DNA from: Gammaproteobacteria bacterium
GTDB taxonomy: Bacteria > Pseudomonadota > Gammaproteobacteria > Burkholderiales > Rhodocyclaceae
Length of the DNA stretch: 64,000 bases
Direction of reading: 5' to 3'
Assembly (NCBI GenBank): GCA_029289235.1
Contig: JARFTZ010000048.1
Location: forward strand, 124,001 to 188,000
Shown: piece after piece, positions 33,768 through 43,656 of the stretch
How the letters are laid out: each line of letters opens with the position of its first letter
Numbering within the stretch: the stretch's first letter is position 1
Notes under the pieces: generated by a model
What the model was told of the DNA's origin: nothing
What the model saw: the letters and a program-made list of their open reading frames with translations, nothing else
The model's database searches: none
Translations under genes and position numbers: made by a program

Positions 33768-35117
33768 ATGAAACGCCTTTTCTTCCTCGTTTCCGTAGTC
33801 GTTGCCATGCTGCTTTCGCTGCCGGCGAGCGCCGCCACGGTCAAGGTCGCCGAGATCCACGGAGCAATCAGCCCCGCGAGCGCAGCATATTTCCTGCGGG
33901 CGCTCGACGAAGCGCAACGGGCTCGCGCCGACCTGCTGGTGCTGCGGCTGGACACGCCGGGCGGGCTCGATTCGTCGATGCGCGAAATGATCCAGGGGAT
34001 TCTGGCGTCGCCGGTGCCGGTGGTCATCTGGGTGGCGCCATCGGGGGCGCGGGCGGCGAGCGCGGGGACGTACCTGCTCTATTCGGCCCACGTGGCGGCG
34101 ATGGCGCCGGGAACGAATCTGGGGGCGGCGACGCCGGTGGCGATCGGCATCGGCGGGACCAAGCCGGGCGAGGACAAATCCGAGAAGGGCAAGAACGATG
34201 CGCCGTCCGGCAACGCGATGGAGCGCAAGTCCATCCACGATGCCTCGGCGTACATCCGCAGCCTGGCGCAACTGCGCGGGCGCAACGCCGAGTGGGCGGA
34301 GCGCGCGGTGCGCGAGGCGGAGAGCCTATCCGCCGAGGAGGCGAAGAAGCAGAACGTGATCGACTTCATCGCTACGGATCTGCCCGAGCTGTTGCGCACC
34401 GCGAACGGGCGCAAGGTCACGGTCGCTTCCGGCAAGGTGACGCTGGCGCTCGACGCGGCGGCGGTGGAGGCCATCGCGCCGAACTGGAAGGAACGCCTGC
34501 TGGCGTCGATCGCCGATCCGAACATCGCGCTGATCCTGATGATGCTCGGCGTTTACGGCTTGCTCTTCGAGTTCTACACGCCGGGTTTCGGCGTCGCCGG
34601 GATCATCGGCTCGATCTGTCTGTTGCTCGCGGCGTATGCCCTGGCCATGCTCCCGGTCAATGCCGTCGGCGTGCTGCTGTTGCTGCTCGGCATCGCCTTG
34701 ATGGTGACGGAGGCGTTCCTGCCGAGCTTCGGCGCCTTCGGTATCGGCGGCATCGCCGCCTTCGTTGCCGGGGCGCTGATGCTGATCGACGGCGAGGTGC
34801 CGGGGATGCAGATTTCGCTGGGCCTCATCGTGCCGCTCGCGGTGGTCAGCGCGCTGCTGCTCGGGGGGGCGGCGGCGTTCGCCTTGCGTGCGCGGCGGCA
34901 TCCGGTCGTGTCGGGCGTCGAGGCGATGCTCGGCGCCTCCGCGGTGGCGCTGGAATCCTTCAAGCAGGAAGGCTGGGTGCGCGCCTCCGGCGAACGCTGG
35001 CGGGCGCGCAGCTCGGCACCGCTGCGCAGCGGCGAGAAGGCACGGATAGTCGCCGTCGAGGGGTTGCTGCTGGTGGTCGAACCGGAAGGCAAGAGTGAGA
35101 AAGGAGAAGGAAAATGA
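33768..35117 (+). CDS. nfeD: NfeD/ClpP-class membrane serine protease
   Basis: 449 residues with a signal peptide ([20 protein letters not shown]). The ClpP-like N-terminal domain has [20 protein letters not shown] and the nucleophile Ser in [12 protein letters not shown], followed by a Lys in [10 protein letters not shown] (Ser-Lys dyad type). Four helices near residues 255-380 and a C-terminal OB-like NfeD domain follow. NfeD proteins partner slipins, and the stop codon overlaps the slipin ATG. An AGGAGG-like site (GGAGGAAAAA) precedes the start. Confidence 0.94.
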   Translation: MKRLFFLVSVVVAMLLSLPASAATVKVAEIHGAISPASAAYFLRALDEAQRARADLLVLRLDTPGGLDSSMREMIQGILASPVPVVIWVAPSGARAASAGTYLLYSAHVAAMAPGTNLGAATPVAIGIGGTKPGEDKSEKGKNDAPSGNAMERKSIHDASAYIRSLAQLRGRNAEWAERAVREAESLSAEEAKKQNVIDFIATDLPELLRTANGRKVTVASGKVTLALDAAAVEAIAPNWKERLLASIADPNIALILMMLGVYGLLFEFYTPGFGVAGIIGSICLLLAAYALAMLPVNAVGVLLLLLGIALMVTEAFLPSFGAFGIGGIAAFVAGALMLIDGEVPGMQISLGLIVPLAVVSALLLGGAAAFALRARRHPVVSGVEAMLGASAVALESFKQEGWVRASGERWRARSSAPLRSGEKARIVAVEGLLLVVEPEGKSEKGEGK

Positions 35118-35914
35118 TGATCTGGGACACCAACTGGGGCATCGGCTGGGACATTGGCTGGAGCGGCGCGATCCTGCTGCTGGTGATACTGGCCGTGGCC
35201 AGCATCCGCATCCTGCGCGAGTACGAGCGGGGCGTGGTGTTCCTGCTCGGGCGCTTCTGGCAGGTAAAGGGGCCGGGCATCGTGATCATCGTGCCCGGCA
35301 TCCAGCAGATGGTGCGCGTGGATCTGCGCCTGGTGGTGATGGACGTGCCGAGCCAGGACGTGATTTCGCGCGACAACGTCTCGGTGCAGGTCAATGCGGT
35401 AGTGTATTTCCGCGTCGTCGATCCTGAGAAGGCGATCATCCACGTGGCCAATTTCTTCGAAGCGACCTCGCAACTAGCGCAGACAACGCTGCGTTCGGTG
35501 CTCGGCAAACACGAACTGGACGACATGCTCGCCGAACGCGAGCGGCTCAACGTCGACATCCAGCAGATTCTCGACGCGCAGACCGATTCGTGGGGCATCA
35601 AGGTGACCAACGTCGAGATCAAGCACGTCGACATCAACGAGTCGATGGTCCGCGCCATCGCCCGCCAGGCCGAGGCCGAGCGGGAGCGGCGGGCCAAGGT
35701 GATCCACGCCGAGGGCGAACTGCAGGCGTCGGAAAAACTGCTGGAAGCGGCGCAGGTGCTCGCCCGGTCGCCGCAGGCCATGCAATTGCGCTACCTGCAA
35801 ACGCTATCGAACATCGCCGGCGACAAGAGTTCGACGATCGTTTTTCCGATTCCGCTGGATATGTTCGATGCCGTGTCGAAGGCGCTGGCGGAGAAAAAAA
35901 CCGGCGGCCAGTGA
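35114..35914 (+). CDS. Slipin (stomatin/SPFH family)
   Basis: 266 residues. A membrane helix ([20 protein letters not shown]) leads into the SPFH domain ([40 protein letters not shown]). A long charged helix follows ([20 protein letters not shown]) and the end is typical of bacterial slipins. Slipins form oligomeric membrane scaffolds and are cleaved by the coupled NfeD protease in archaea; the two genes overlap by ATGA. Confidence 0.95.
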   Translation: MMIWDTNWGIGWDIGWSGAILLLVILAVASIRILREYERGVVFLLGRFWQVKGPGIVIIVPGIQQMVRVDLRLVVMDVPSQDVISRDNVSVQVNAVVYFRVVDPEKAIIHVANFFEATSQLAQTTLRSVLGKHELDDMLAERERLNVDIQQILDAQTDSWGIKVTNVEIKHVDINESMVRAIARQAEAERERRAKVIHAEGELQASEKLLEAAQVLARSPQAMQLRYLQTLSNIAGDKSSTIVFPIPLDMFDAVSKALAEKKTGGQ

Positions 35915-35927
35915 TGGTGGTGTGAAA

Positions 35928-35950
35928 AAGCCCGCCGATTGGCGGGCTTT
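35928..35950. terminator. Bidirectional terminator between slipin and argG
   Basis: AAAGCCCGCC (35928-35937) and GGCGGGCTTT (35941-35950) form a perfect 10-bp stem with a short ATT-type loop. A and T tracts on either side serve both the rightward slipin transcript and the leftward argG transcript, which converge here. Confidence 0.88.
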
Positions 35951-35970
35951 GGGTGTTGCGAAAGGGGCGC

Positions 35971-37413
<1,443 letters not shown>

Positions 37414-38130
37414 TTATTCCCGCGGCCGGGGCGGGTCGGTGTCGGTGAGCGCCTTGAGCACCGGCGAGTAGAACTCGCGCCGGGCGAGAACGACCACGAT
37501 GACGATCGTGGCGAGGATGAACAGCCAGGGCGAGACCATCCACGACATCACCGCCATGCCGAAATAGTAGGCGCGCAGGCCGCGGGTGAAATCGTTGCCG
37601 GCGCAGGAATTGACCGCGGCGAATTTCTGCGCGTAGTTCTCCATCTCTTCCGGCCCGCCTTCCTGCGGCACCGAACCGAGGGTAATCGACAGCAGGTTGA
37701 ACTGGCGCAACGACCAGGTGAACTTGAAGTAGGCCACGACGAAGATGCCGATCAGGATCAGCAGCTTGATCTCGGTGGCCTCGCGCGACATGGAGCGCGC
37801 GAACGGCAGATCGGAGGCCAGCGCCATCAGCTGATCGAGGGCGCCGAGCGCGGCGAACAGCGCGGCGATGATGTAGATCGAGGTGTTGGCGTAGAACGAC
37901 AGGCTTTGCAGCAGGTTGTTGATCAGCGCCACGTCGACGATGCGCGGGTTGCGCGTGAGCATGACCCGCCCCCACTGCAGGCGCAGCTTGTGCGTTTCCT
38001 CGAGCAGGCTCTTGCGCCCGCTCCAGCCGCGCTCGACCACCTGCTCGAAACCGAGCCAGCAGGTAAGGAACCAGATCAGTCCGATCCAGTCGAGCCAGGT
38101 GAACTGGGCGAGGAATTTTTCGAGAAACAT
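37414..38130 (-). CDS. DUF599 membrane protein
   Basis: 238 residues with four to five hydrophobic segments (WLDWIGLIWFLTCWLGFEQV, SIYIIAALFAALGALDQL, IKLLILIGIFVVAYFKFTW, WLFILATIVIVVVLARR). DUF599 family motifs include MLTRNPRIVDVALINNLLQS and NDFTRGLRAYYFGMAVMSWM. These proteins of unknown function are common in proteobacteria. It lies downstream of the SUMT gene on the same strand after a 57-base gap and is not known to act in B12 synthesis. Confidence 0.88.
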   Translation of the reverse strand: MFLEKFLAQFTWLDWIGLIWFLTCWLGFEQVVERGWSGRKSLLEETHKLRLQWGRVMLTRNPRIVDVALINNLLQSLSFYANTSIYIIAALFAALGALDQLMALASDLPFARSMSREATEIKLLILIGIFVVAYFKFTWSLRQFNLLSITLGSVPQEGGPEEMENYAQKFAAVNSCAGNDFTRGLRAYYFGMAVMSWMVSPWLFILATIVIVVVLARREFYSPVLKALTDTDPPRPRE

Positions 38131-38187
38131 GGATCGCGGCCCTTTTGCGGCGGCGGTGCCAATGCGGCGCGCCGGACTGCGCGCATC

Positions 38188-38931
38188 TTAGCAAGAGTGC
38201 ATCAGCTGGACCACCGAGCCGATGACGATCAGTGTCGGCGGCTTGACCTTGTTCTCGCGCGCGACCTCGGGCAGCGTGGCCAGCGTGCCGGGGTAGGCCT
38301 GCTGGTTCGGCCAGGTGGCTCGGTAGAGCAGCGCGGCCGGGGTGTCGCCGGGCAGGCCGGCGGCCTGCAGTTCGCGCGAAATCGTCTCGAGGCCGGTGAC
38401 GCCCATGTAGATCACCACGGTCTGTCCCGGGCGGGCCAGCGCCGGCCAGTCGAGGTCAACGGTGTGATCCTTGAGGTGGCCGGTGACGAAGACGCAGCTC
38501 TGCGCGTGATCGCGGTGGGTGAGCGGGAAGCCGAAGCTGGCGGCGGCGCCGAGCGCGGCGGTAACGCCGGGGACGATGTCGACCGGGATGCCGGCGGCCA
38601 TCAGCACGTCCATTTCCTCGCCGCCGCGCCCGAAGACGAACGGGTCACCGCCCTTGAGGCGGGCGACGTGCTTGCCTTCCCTGGCTTTCGCGACCAGCAG
38701 CTCGCAGATTTCTTCCTGCGGCAAGGTGTGGTTGCCGGCCATCTTGCCGACGAAGATGCGTTCGGCGGTCGGCGCGACCAGGTCCATGACGCCGGGGCTG
38801 ACCAGGTTGTCGTAGATGACGACGTCGGCTTCGCCGAGCAGGCGGGCGCCCTTGAGGGTGATCAGTTCGGCGTCGCCGGGGCCGGCTCCGATGAGGGCGA
38901 CGCGGCCGGTGGTCTTCTGTGCGTTGGTCAT
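38188..38931 (-). CDS. cobA: Uroporphyrinogen-III C-methyltransferase (SUMT)
   Basis: 247 residues. It converts uroporphyrinogen III to precorrin-2, the branch point to cobalamin and siroheme. Family motifs are ALIGAGPGDAELITLKGARL, VIYDNLVSPGVMDL, RLKGGDPFVFGRGGEE and VIYMGVTGLE. There is no fused CysG dehydrogenase/ferrochelatase domain. It closes the leftward cob operon and so could be made to serve B12 specifically under riboswitch control. The symbol cobA is used in the SUMT sense, not the adenosyltransferase sense. Confidence 0.94.
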   Translation of the reverse strand: MTNAQKTTGRVALIGAGPGDAELITLKGARLLGEADVVIYDNLVSPGVMDLVAPTAERIFVGKMAGNHTLPQEEICELLVAKAREGKHVARLKGGDPFVFGRGGEEMDVLMAAGIPVDIVPGVTAALGAAASFGFPLTHRDHAQSCVFVTGHLKDHTVDLDWPALARPGQTVVIYMGVTGLETISRELQAAGLPGDTPAALLYRATWPNQQAYPGTLATLPEVARENKVKPPTLIVIGSVVQLMHSC

Positions 38932-38958
38932 GGCGGGTCTCCAGTCAGTATGTGGGCA

Positions 38959-39951
38959 TCAGGCTTCAGCGCCCTCTTCCGTTTCGTCTTCTTCAAGGTC
39001 AAGCGGCTCGGCGAGCACGGCGGCGATGTAGTCTTCCGGCAGGCGGTAGGCCTTGGCCAGCACGGCCGGCGACAGACCGTCGGCGTGGGCGGCGTGAATG
39101 GCTTCGAGCCAGCCGTTGAGACCCGTCGAGAGCGAGATGCCGCGCTTTTCGCCGTCGCGTGCGGCGCTGTTGCCAATTTCGACGTCGTATTTGTTGGCGT
39201 AGCCGCGCGGGGTGATCATCAGGCCGTGCTTGACGTAGGTATTGGAGTTGCCGATCAGCACCGTCGACAGCATGCCGATGTCGGCGTCAAGCATCGCGCC
39301 GAGCGTGGTGAACTGGATGTTTTGCTTGGCGCGGAAGGCCGACTTGACGACGGCGACCGGCGTGTCCGGGTCGCGGTGGCGCAGGAAGATGCGCCGCGCT
39401 TCCTGGATTTGGCGCGTGCGCTTGCCGCTCTTCGGGTTGTACAGTGCGACGACGAAGTCGGCGTAGGCCACCGCGTCGAGGCGGCGGGCGATGGTCGGCC
39501 ACGGGGTCAGCAGGTCCGAGAGCGAGATGGCGCAGAAGTCGTGCGTCAGCGGCGCGCCGACCAGCGAGGCGCAGGTGTTGATTGCCGAAGCACCGGGGAT
39601 GATCTCGACGGCAATGCCGGAATCCGGTGTCCAGCCAGCCTGGAACAGCACCTCGAAGGTCGGGCCGGCCATGCCGTAGACGCCGGCGTCGCCAGAGGAG
39701 ACGATCGCCACCTTCTTGCCGAGCTTCGCCCGGTCGTAGGCTTCGATGGCGCGGTCGAGTTCTTCGGTCATCGCCTTCTTGATCACTTCCTTGCCGTCGA
39801 GCAGGTCCTTCACCAGGCGGATGTAGGTGGCGTAGCCGATCACCGTATCGGCTTCGGCGATGGCGGCGCGGGCGCGGCCGGTCAGGTAGTCGTGGCTGCC
39901 CGGGCCGAGGCCGACGAGCATGATCTTTCCGTGGGAGATGGCTTGATTCAT
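38959..39951 (-). CDS. cbiH: Precorrin-3B/cobalt-factor III C17-methyltransferase (CbiH/CobJ)
   Basis: 330 residues from ATG 39951, which overlaps the preceding stop by four bases; a longer start is noise. It is a ring-contracting SAM methyltransferase (GKIMLVGLGPGSHDYLTGRA, VSSGDAGVYGMAGPTFEVLF, IIPGASAINTCASLVGAPLT). A C-terminal extension of about 70 residues (LSPAVLAKAYRLPEDYIAAV) goes beyond the ~240-residue core and is seen in some proteobacterial homologues. CbiG and CbiD nearby make the anaerobic, early-cobalt variant likely. Confidence 0.93.
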   Translation of the reverse strand: MNQAISHGKIMLVGLGPGSHDYLTGRARAAIAEADTVIGYATYIRLVKDLLDGKEVIKKAMTEELDRAIEAYDRAKLGKKVAIVSSGDAGVYGMAGPTFEVLFQAGWTPDSGIAVEIIPGASAINTCASLVGAPLTHDFCAISLSDLLTPWPTIARRLDAVAYADFVVALYNPKSGKRTRQIQEARRIFLRHRDPDTPVAVVKSAFRAKQNIQFTTLGAMLDADIGMLSTVLIGNSNTYVKHGLMITPRGYANKYDVEIGNSAARDGEKRGISLSTGLNGWLEAIHAAHADGLSPAVLAKAYRLPEDYIAAVLAEPLDLEEDETEEGAEA

Positions 39952-40343
39952 TCGGGAATCCTTGCGATGGAGACGGTGGCATTGCGGCCGTCGGGGCCGC
40001 AATGCCGGTGTTTTTCGATGACGAGGTGTTTTCTGTCGGTGCCGGCGGCGAGCAGCGCGGCGGCTTCGGAGACCGAGGGCGTGCCGGTGTGCTTGCGCAC
40101 GGTTTCCGAGGGGTTGGGAACGTCTATCGTCGCCAGTTCTTGCGCCGTGTAGAAACGGATGGTCCAGCCCTGCTCCGTAGCGAGTTGCAGCAGCGCCGGT
40201 TCGTCGGCTTTCAGGTCGATGCTGGCGACGGCCTGAATGTCGCTCCAGGTGGCGCTACACGCGGCCAGCGCGGCGCCGATAGCGGTTTTGACCGTGGCGA
40301 GCGGCGTGTTTCGGTCGCAGCCGAGGCCGAGAGCGATCTTCAT
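39948..40343 (-). CDS. cobE: CobE / CbiG C-terminal domain protein
   Basis: 131 residues matching the CbiG C-terminal (CobE) domain: LGLGCDRNTPLATVKTAIGA at the start, VASIDLKADEPALLQLATEQ and KHTGTPSVSEAAALLAAG later. In CbiG this domain is fused to the hydrolase part; here it is a separate gene just after it, overlapping by four bases. It helps in opening of the delta-lactone at the cobalt-precorrin-5A stage, though its own role is less clear. Confidence 0.9.
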   Translation of the reverse strand: MKIALGLGCDRNTPLATVKTAIGAALAACSATWSDIQAVASIDLKADEPALLQLATEQGWTIRFYTAQELATIDVPNPSETVRKHTGTPSVSEAAALLAAGTDRKHLVIEKHRHCGPDGRNATVSIARIPE

Positions 40344-41083
40344 GACCCACTCCCCGGACGGTAGATGACGCAGCGGCCGGCGAGCTTTTCTCTGTAGTCG
40401 GCGGGCATCGGGCGCAGGCTGATCCAGAGGACGGCAGCGAATTTTTCCGGGGCGACGTCTTCCAGCGTGTCAAACTGGGTGACGTTGGCCGGCCGGGGCC
40501 CGTGGCGCCCATTGGCGTGATTGGTCCACCAGTCCGTGCTTCCGGCTTCCTGGACCAGCGCGACGGGTTCGTCATTGACCACGGCGGCGCTGGCGTGGAC
40601 AAGTTCGTCGTGCGTAGCTTCGAAGGTCCAGCCGAGTTCGCGGCCGAGCAGGTCGACGGCGATGGTTTCGCGCGAGTCGGACGCGGTGGTCAGCACAGCC
40701 TGGGCAGCGAGCACTTTTGCCAGATGCCCGGCCAGTGCGTTGGCGCCGCCGAGGTGGCCCGAGAGTACCGGAATGACGAATTTCCCGCCTTCGTCGAGGA
40801 CAATCACGGCCGGGTCGGTTTCCTTTGACTGCAGGTACGGTGCGATCATCCGAACCATCGCGCCGAGCGAAAAAATCGCGACGAGAGCGTCGTAGGCTGT
40901 GAACATCTTGCCCAACTGTTCGCCGGTCTTGCATTCATAGGTATGTGCCTTGCCAGGTGCGGCGGCTTGTGCTTCCGCCGCGAATTTCTCCGGGGCGAAC
41001 AGTTGCGCGCCGGGCAGCGCGGCGACGACGCGGCCGGCCGTGGCGATGCCGTGCCGGGTGATCGAAATTACCGCAACGTTCAC
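40340..41083 (-). CDS. cbiG: Cobalt-precorrin 5A hydrolase CbiG (N-terminal and central domains)
   Basis: 247 residues from a GTG at 41083 that overlaps the upstream stop (GTGA). The reading frame upstream is noise. Motifs are VISITRHGIATAGRVVAALP at the start, FSLGAMVRMIAPYL, then VLDEGGKFVIPVLSGHLGGA and LTTASDSRETIAVDLLG. The enzyme opens the ring A acetate lactone, releasing acetaldehyde, and is diagnostic of the anaerobic pathway. The C-terminal domain is the next, separate gene. Confidence 0.92.
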   Translation of the reverse strand: MNVAVISITRHGIATAGRVVAALPGAQLFAPEKFAAEAQAAAPGKAHTYECKTGEQLGKMFTAYDALVAIFSLGAMVRMIAPYLQSKETDPAVIVLDEGGKFVIPVLSGHLGGANALAGHLAKVLAAQAVLTTASDSRETIAVDLLGRELGWTFEATHDELVHASAAVVNDEPVALVQEAGSTDWWTNHANGRHGPRPANVTQFDTLEDVAPEKFAAVLWISLRPMPADYREKLAGRCVIYRPGSGS

Positions 41084-41379
41084 ACCCGCCCCCGTTCGGC
41101 CAGCGTTGCCTTGCGTTCGGCCGTGTAAGCCCACCAGGGCTGGGCATCTCCACCATCCATGAAGCGGGTGATCGAAATGAAGACGTCGAGCATGCACGGG
41201 TCGACGCGCTGCTGCTGAACGATGCACAGTTGCTCGTAAAGGGCGTAGGGGTCGGCCGCGCGCAGATGCTCGGGGCGCGTGATGCCGAGGCGACGCAAAT
41301 CCTCGGCACAGGCCTTGCCGATATTCGGCAGGTCGGTCAGCGAACGCAGGCGTTCTCGACTTACCTTGGCCGGACTCAT
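41080..41379 (-). CDS. Helix-hairpin-helix protein (Cdd1/PF11731-like)
   Basis: 99 residues. The N-terminal half has helix-hairpin-helix features (LRSLTDLPNIGKACAEDLRR, LGITRPEHLRAADPYALYEQ), and the rest is DVFISITRFMDGGDAQPWWA. This is the Cdd1/pathogenicity-locus (mitomycin-resistance annotated) family, whose function is unknown. It overlaps cbiL by four bases upstream and cbiG by four downstream, so it is translationally coupled inside the corrin operon. Confidence 0.8.
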   Translation of the reverse strand: MSPAKVSRERLRSLTDLPNIGKACAEDLRRLGITRPEHLRAADPYALYEQLCIVQQQRVDPCMLDVFISITRFMDGGDAQPWWAYTAERKATLAERGRV

Positions 41380-42161
41380 GCCGCCGCGGCCTCCTGCGCT
41401 TCCTTGCGCCGGCGGCAGCCGCGGCGCAGTTCGCCGCGCTCACGCTTCGGGTTCTGCACCAGCAGCAGCGACAGATAGTTGACCGTTGCGCCTTTCAAAC
41501 TTGCGAGATCGCGGATGACGCGCTCCTCGGGTGAACCGACCTTTTCGATGAAGCAGCTGGTTTCCAGCAGGCCGCGACGCTCCAGCAGTTCGATGACTTC
41601 ATCGAGAAGCGGCTTCACCTTGAGCAGGATCAGTGTGTCGAACTCGTCGAGCATGTGGTCGATGACGCCGGTGCCATAGGCGGTCGGGATGATCGCCAGC
41701 GTTTCGTCTTCCTCGGCCAGCGGCATGCCGGTGGTGGCCGCAGCGGCGGCGAAGGAGGAAACGCCGGGAATGGTCTCGACCTCGATTTCGGGCACCAACT
41801 CGCGCACGACGCGGGCGAGGTGGCCGAAGGTGGCGAAGGTCGAGGCGTCGCCTTCGACGAGGAAAACGAGATCGCGTCCCTCGCCGAGCAGTTCGACGGT
41901 TTGCTGCGCGGCGCGGACCCAGGCCTTGCCCAGCGCTTCGGCGTCGCGGGTCATCGGGAAGACCAGCTCGACGGCATCGCCCGGGATGGGCAGGCCGCCG
42001 CGCTCGACGATCGACAGCGCGTAGGAGACTTCCTCGGCTTTCTTTACCGGGTAGATCCAGCGCGCGCCGGATTGCAGCACGGCCCAGCTGCGGCGGGTGA
42101 TCAGTTCGGGATCGCCGGGGCCAAGCGAGGCGCCGATCAGTTTTCCGTAGGTTTTGTTCAT
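41376..42161 (-). CDS. cbiL: Precorrin-2/cobalt-factor II C20-methyltransferase (CbiL/CobI)
   Basis: 261 residues from ATG 42161 (MNKTYGKLIGASLGPGDPEL), preferred over the in-frame start six codons upstream. Motifs: SLGPGDPELITRRSWAVLQS, LVFLVEGDASTFATFGHLAR, VETIPGVSSFAAAAATTGMP. It methylates C20 of the macrocycle. The C-terminal tail is Arg/Glu/Ala-rich (KRERGELRRGCRRRKEAQ). A short copy of the palindromic repeat lies just upstream. Confidence 0.93.
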   Translation of the reverse strand: MNKTYGKLIGASLGPGDPELITRRSWAVLQSGARWIYPVKKAEEVSYALSIVERGGLPIPGDAVELVFPMTRDAEALGKAWVRAAQQTVELLGEGRDLVFLVEGDASTFATFGHLARVVRELVPEIEVETIPGVSSFAAAAATTGMPLAEEDETLAIIPTAYGTGVIDHMLDEFDTLILLKVKPLLDEVIELLERRGLLETSCFIEKVGSPEERVIRDLASLKGATVNYLSLLLVQNPKRERGELRRGCRRRKEAQEAAAA

Positions 42162-42189
42162 GGGTGCGTGCCTAATCATTGGAAGTTGC

Positions 42190-42239
42190 CGTCATTCCGG
42201 CGAAAGCCGGAATCCAGGATTTCAATCGCCGGAATGACG
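42190..42239. repeat. Palindromic repeat copy 2 (short form)
   Basis: 50 bases: CGTCATTCCGGCGAAAGCCG and then CGCCGGAATGACG. It is the shortest copy, lacking the middle CTGGATTCCGG segment of the others, and sits in the cbiET-cbiL gap within the operon. Confidence 0.88.
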
Positions 42240-42272
42240 GAGAAAAAACGGTTGGGCGGGTAAATTGAAACG

Positions 42273-43550
42273 TCATGCTTCGCACTCTCTCGCAGTGACG
42301 ATCCACACCGGGTTCTGCGCCGCCATGCGGTGCATGTCGAGAATCGGCTGGCTGCGACTGGCCTGCAGCTGGACGACGTCCCATTCAGCGTTCAGTTCGG
42401 TCAGCGTCGCGGTGGCGGTGGCCAGGTTTTCCAGCGTGACGAAGTTCATCACCAGCCGGCCACCGGGTTTCAGGCGGCCAAGAATCAGGCGGATCAGCGC
42501 GCCGAGTTCGCCGCCGGAGCCGCCGATGAACACCGCGTCCGGGTCGGGCCAGGTGTCGAGATGTTGCGGCGCCTTGCCGTCGAACAGCGAGTAGTTGCTG
42601 ATCCGGAAACGCGCCGCGTTGGCGCGGGCGTTGGCGGCGTCGCCTGCAGCCTTTTCGATGGCCCAGACGTGGCCGTTCGGCGCGAGCCGGGCCGCTTCGA
42701 GACCGACCGAACCGGAGCCGGCGCCGATGTCCCAGACCGTGGCATCGGGGCGGATACGCAGCTTGGCGAGCGACAGGGCGCGCGCTTCCTGCTTGGTGAT
42801 CAGTCCCTTTTCCGGGCTGCGCTGGATGTATTCCAGATCGTCGAGGCCGAAGCTGGGCGTTCCCGCCTCTTCCGTGCGCTGCACCAGGACGACGTTCGGC
42901 TCGGGGAAACTCATCGTGGCCGCTGCCTCGAGAGACAGGTCGGCGAACAGTTGTTCGTCCGGCAACTGCAGACGGCAGGCCACCGACAGGCGAACGTCAT
43001 CGCTGGCGTAACCGGCGGTGAGCAGCGCACGCGCGAGGCGCGCCGGGCTGTTCTCGGGGCCGGTGAACAGGAAAACCTGCGGGTGCAGCGCAATGGCGCG
43101 CAGCGCGGGGTAGAGGCCGTGGGCGGGCGTCGCGCCGACGAACCATTCGCCGGCGTCCTTGCTGTGGCAGGAGGCGATCCTGATGTCCTGCCAGGGTTGC
43201 CGGAAACGGGCGCAGGCGAGTTGCAGCGTCGAGACGTTGGGCAGTATCTCGAGCGGGGCGTCGAACTTGGCAGCCAGCCAGGCGCCGAGGCCGTGGCAGA
43301 GCGGATCACCGGTGGCGAGGATGGCGACGGAACGGCCTTCCGCCAGTGCGGCCTGTGTCCATTCCGGCACCTTGGCCAGCAAGCCGTCCATGTCGTGGCA
43401 AACGGCTTCGTCGCCCAGATGCGGGCGGACGAGGTCGAGCGTGCGGCCGGCGCCCATGACGACACGCGCATCGTGCAGCCGTGCGCGCGCGGTATCGGAC
43501 AGCCCGCTCCAGCCGTCGTCGAGAATGCCGACCAGGGTGCAGGCGGTCAT
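42273..43550 (-). CDS. cbiET: Bifunctional precorrin-6Y C5,15-methyltransferase/decarboxylase (CbiET/CobL)
   Basis: 425 residues. The N-terminal CbiE part has GILDDGWSGLSDTARARLHD, then ILATGDPLCHGLGAWLAAKF. The C-terminal CbiT part, from about residue 240, has TKQEARALSLAKLRIRPDAT and the SAM motif VWDIGAGSGSVGLEAARLAP, with PDAVFIGGSGGELGALIRLI later. It methylates C5 and C15 and removes the C12 acetate carboxyl. The E and T parts are fused as in CobL. Confidence 0.94.
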   Translation of the reverse strand: MTACTLVGILDDGWSGLSDTARARLHDARVVMGAGRTLDLVRPHLGDEAVCHDMDGLLAKVPEWTQAALAEGRSVAILATGDPLCHGLGAWLAAKFDAPLEILPNVSTLQLACARFRQPWQDIRIASCHSKDAGEWFVGATPAHGLYPALRAIALHPQVFLFTGPENSPARLARALLTAGYASDDVRLSVACRLQLPDEQLFADLSLEAAATMSFPEPNVVLVQRTEEAGTPSFGLDDLEYIQRSPEKGLITKQEARALSLAKLRIRPDATVWDIGAGSGSVGLEAARLAPNGHVWAIEKAAGDAANARANAARFRISNYSLFDGKAPQHLDTWPDPDAVFIGGSGGELGALIRLILGRLKPGGRLVMNFVTLENLATATATLTELNAEWDVVQLQASRSQPILDMHRMAAQNPVWIVTARECEA

Positions 43551-43569
43551 GGCAGGCTCCGGAATCGTA

Positions 43570-43637
43570 CGTCACCCGGGCGAAGGCCGGGGTCCAGTCT
43601 GCGGCCGTTCTGGATTCCGGCCTTCGCCGGAATGACG
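43570..43637. repeat. Palindromic repeat copy 3
   Basis: 68 bases with left arm CGTCACCCGGGCGAAGGCCG and right arm CCGGCCTTCGCCGGAATGAC. Located between cbiD and cbiET, in the operon. Confidence 0.9.
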
Positions 43638-43656
43638 CGGGGTGGATGGTTCGACG

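Noticed and set aside
37906-40152. 748-codon plus-strand frame over cbiH and SUMT
   Set aside because: Antisense of genes with strong methyltransferase motifs.
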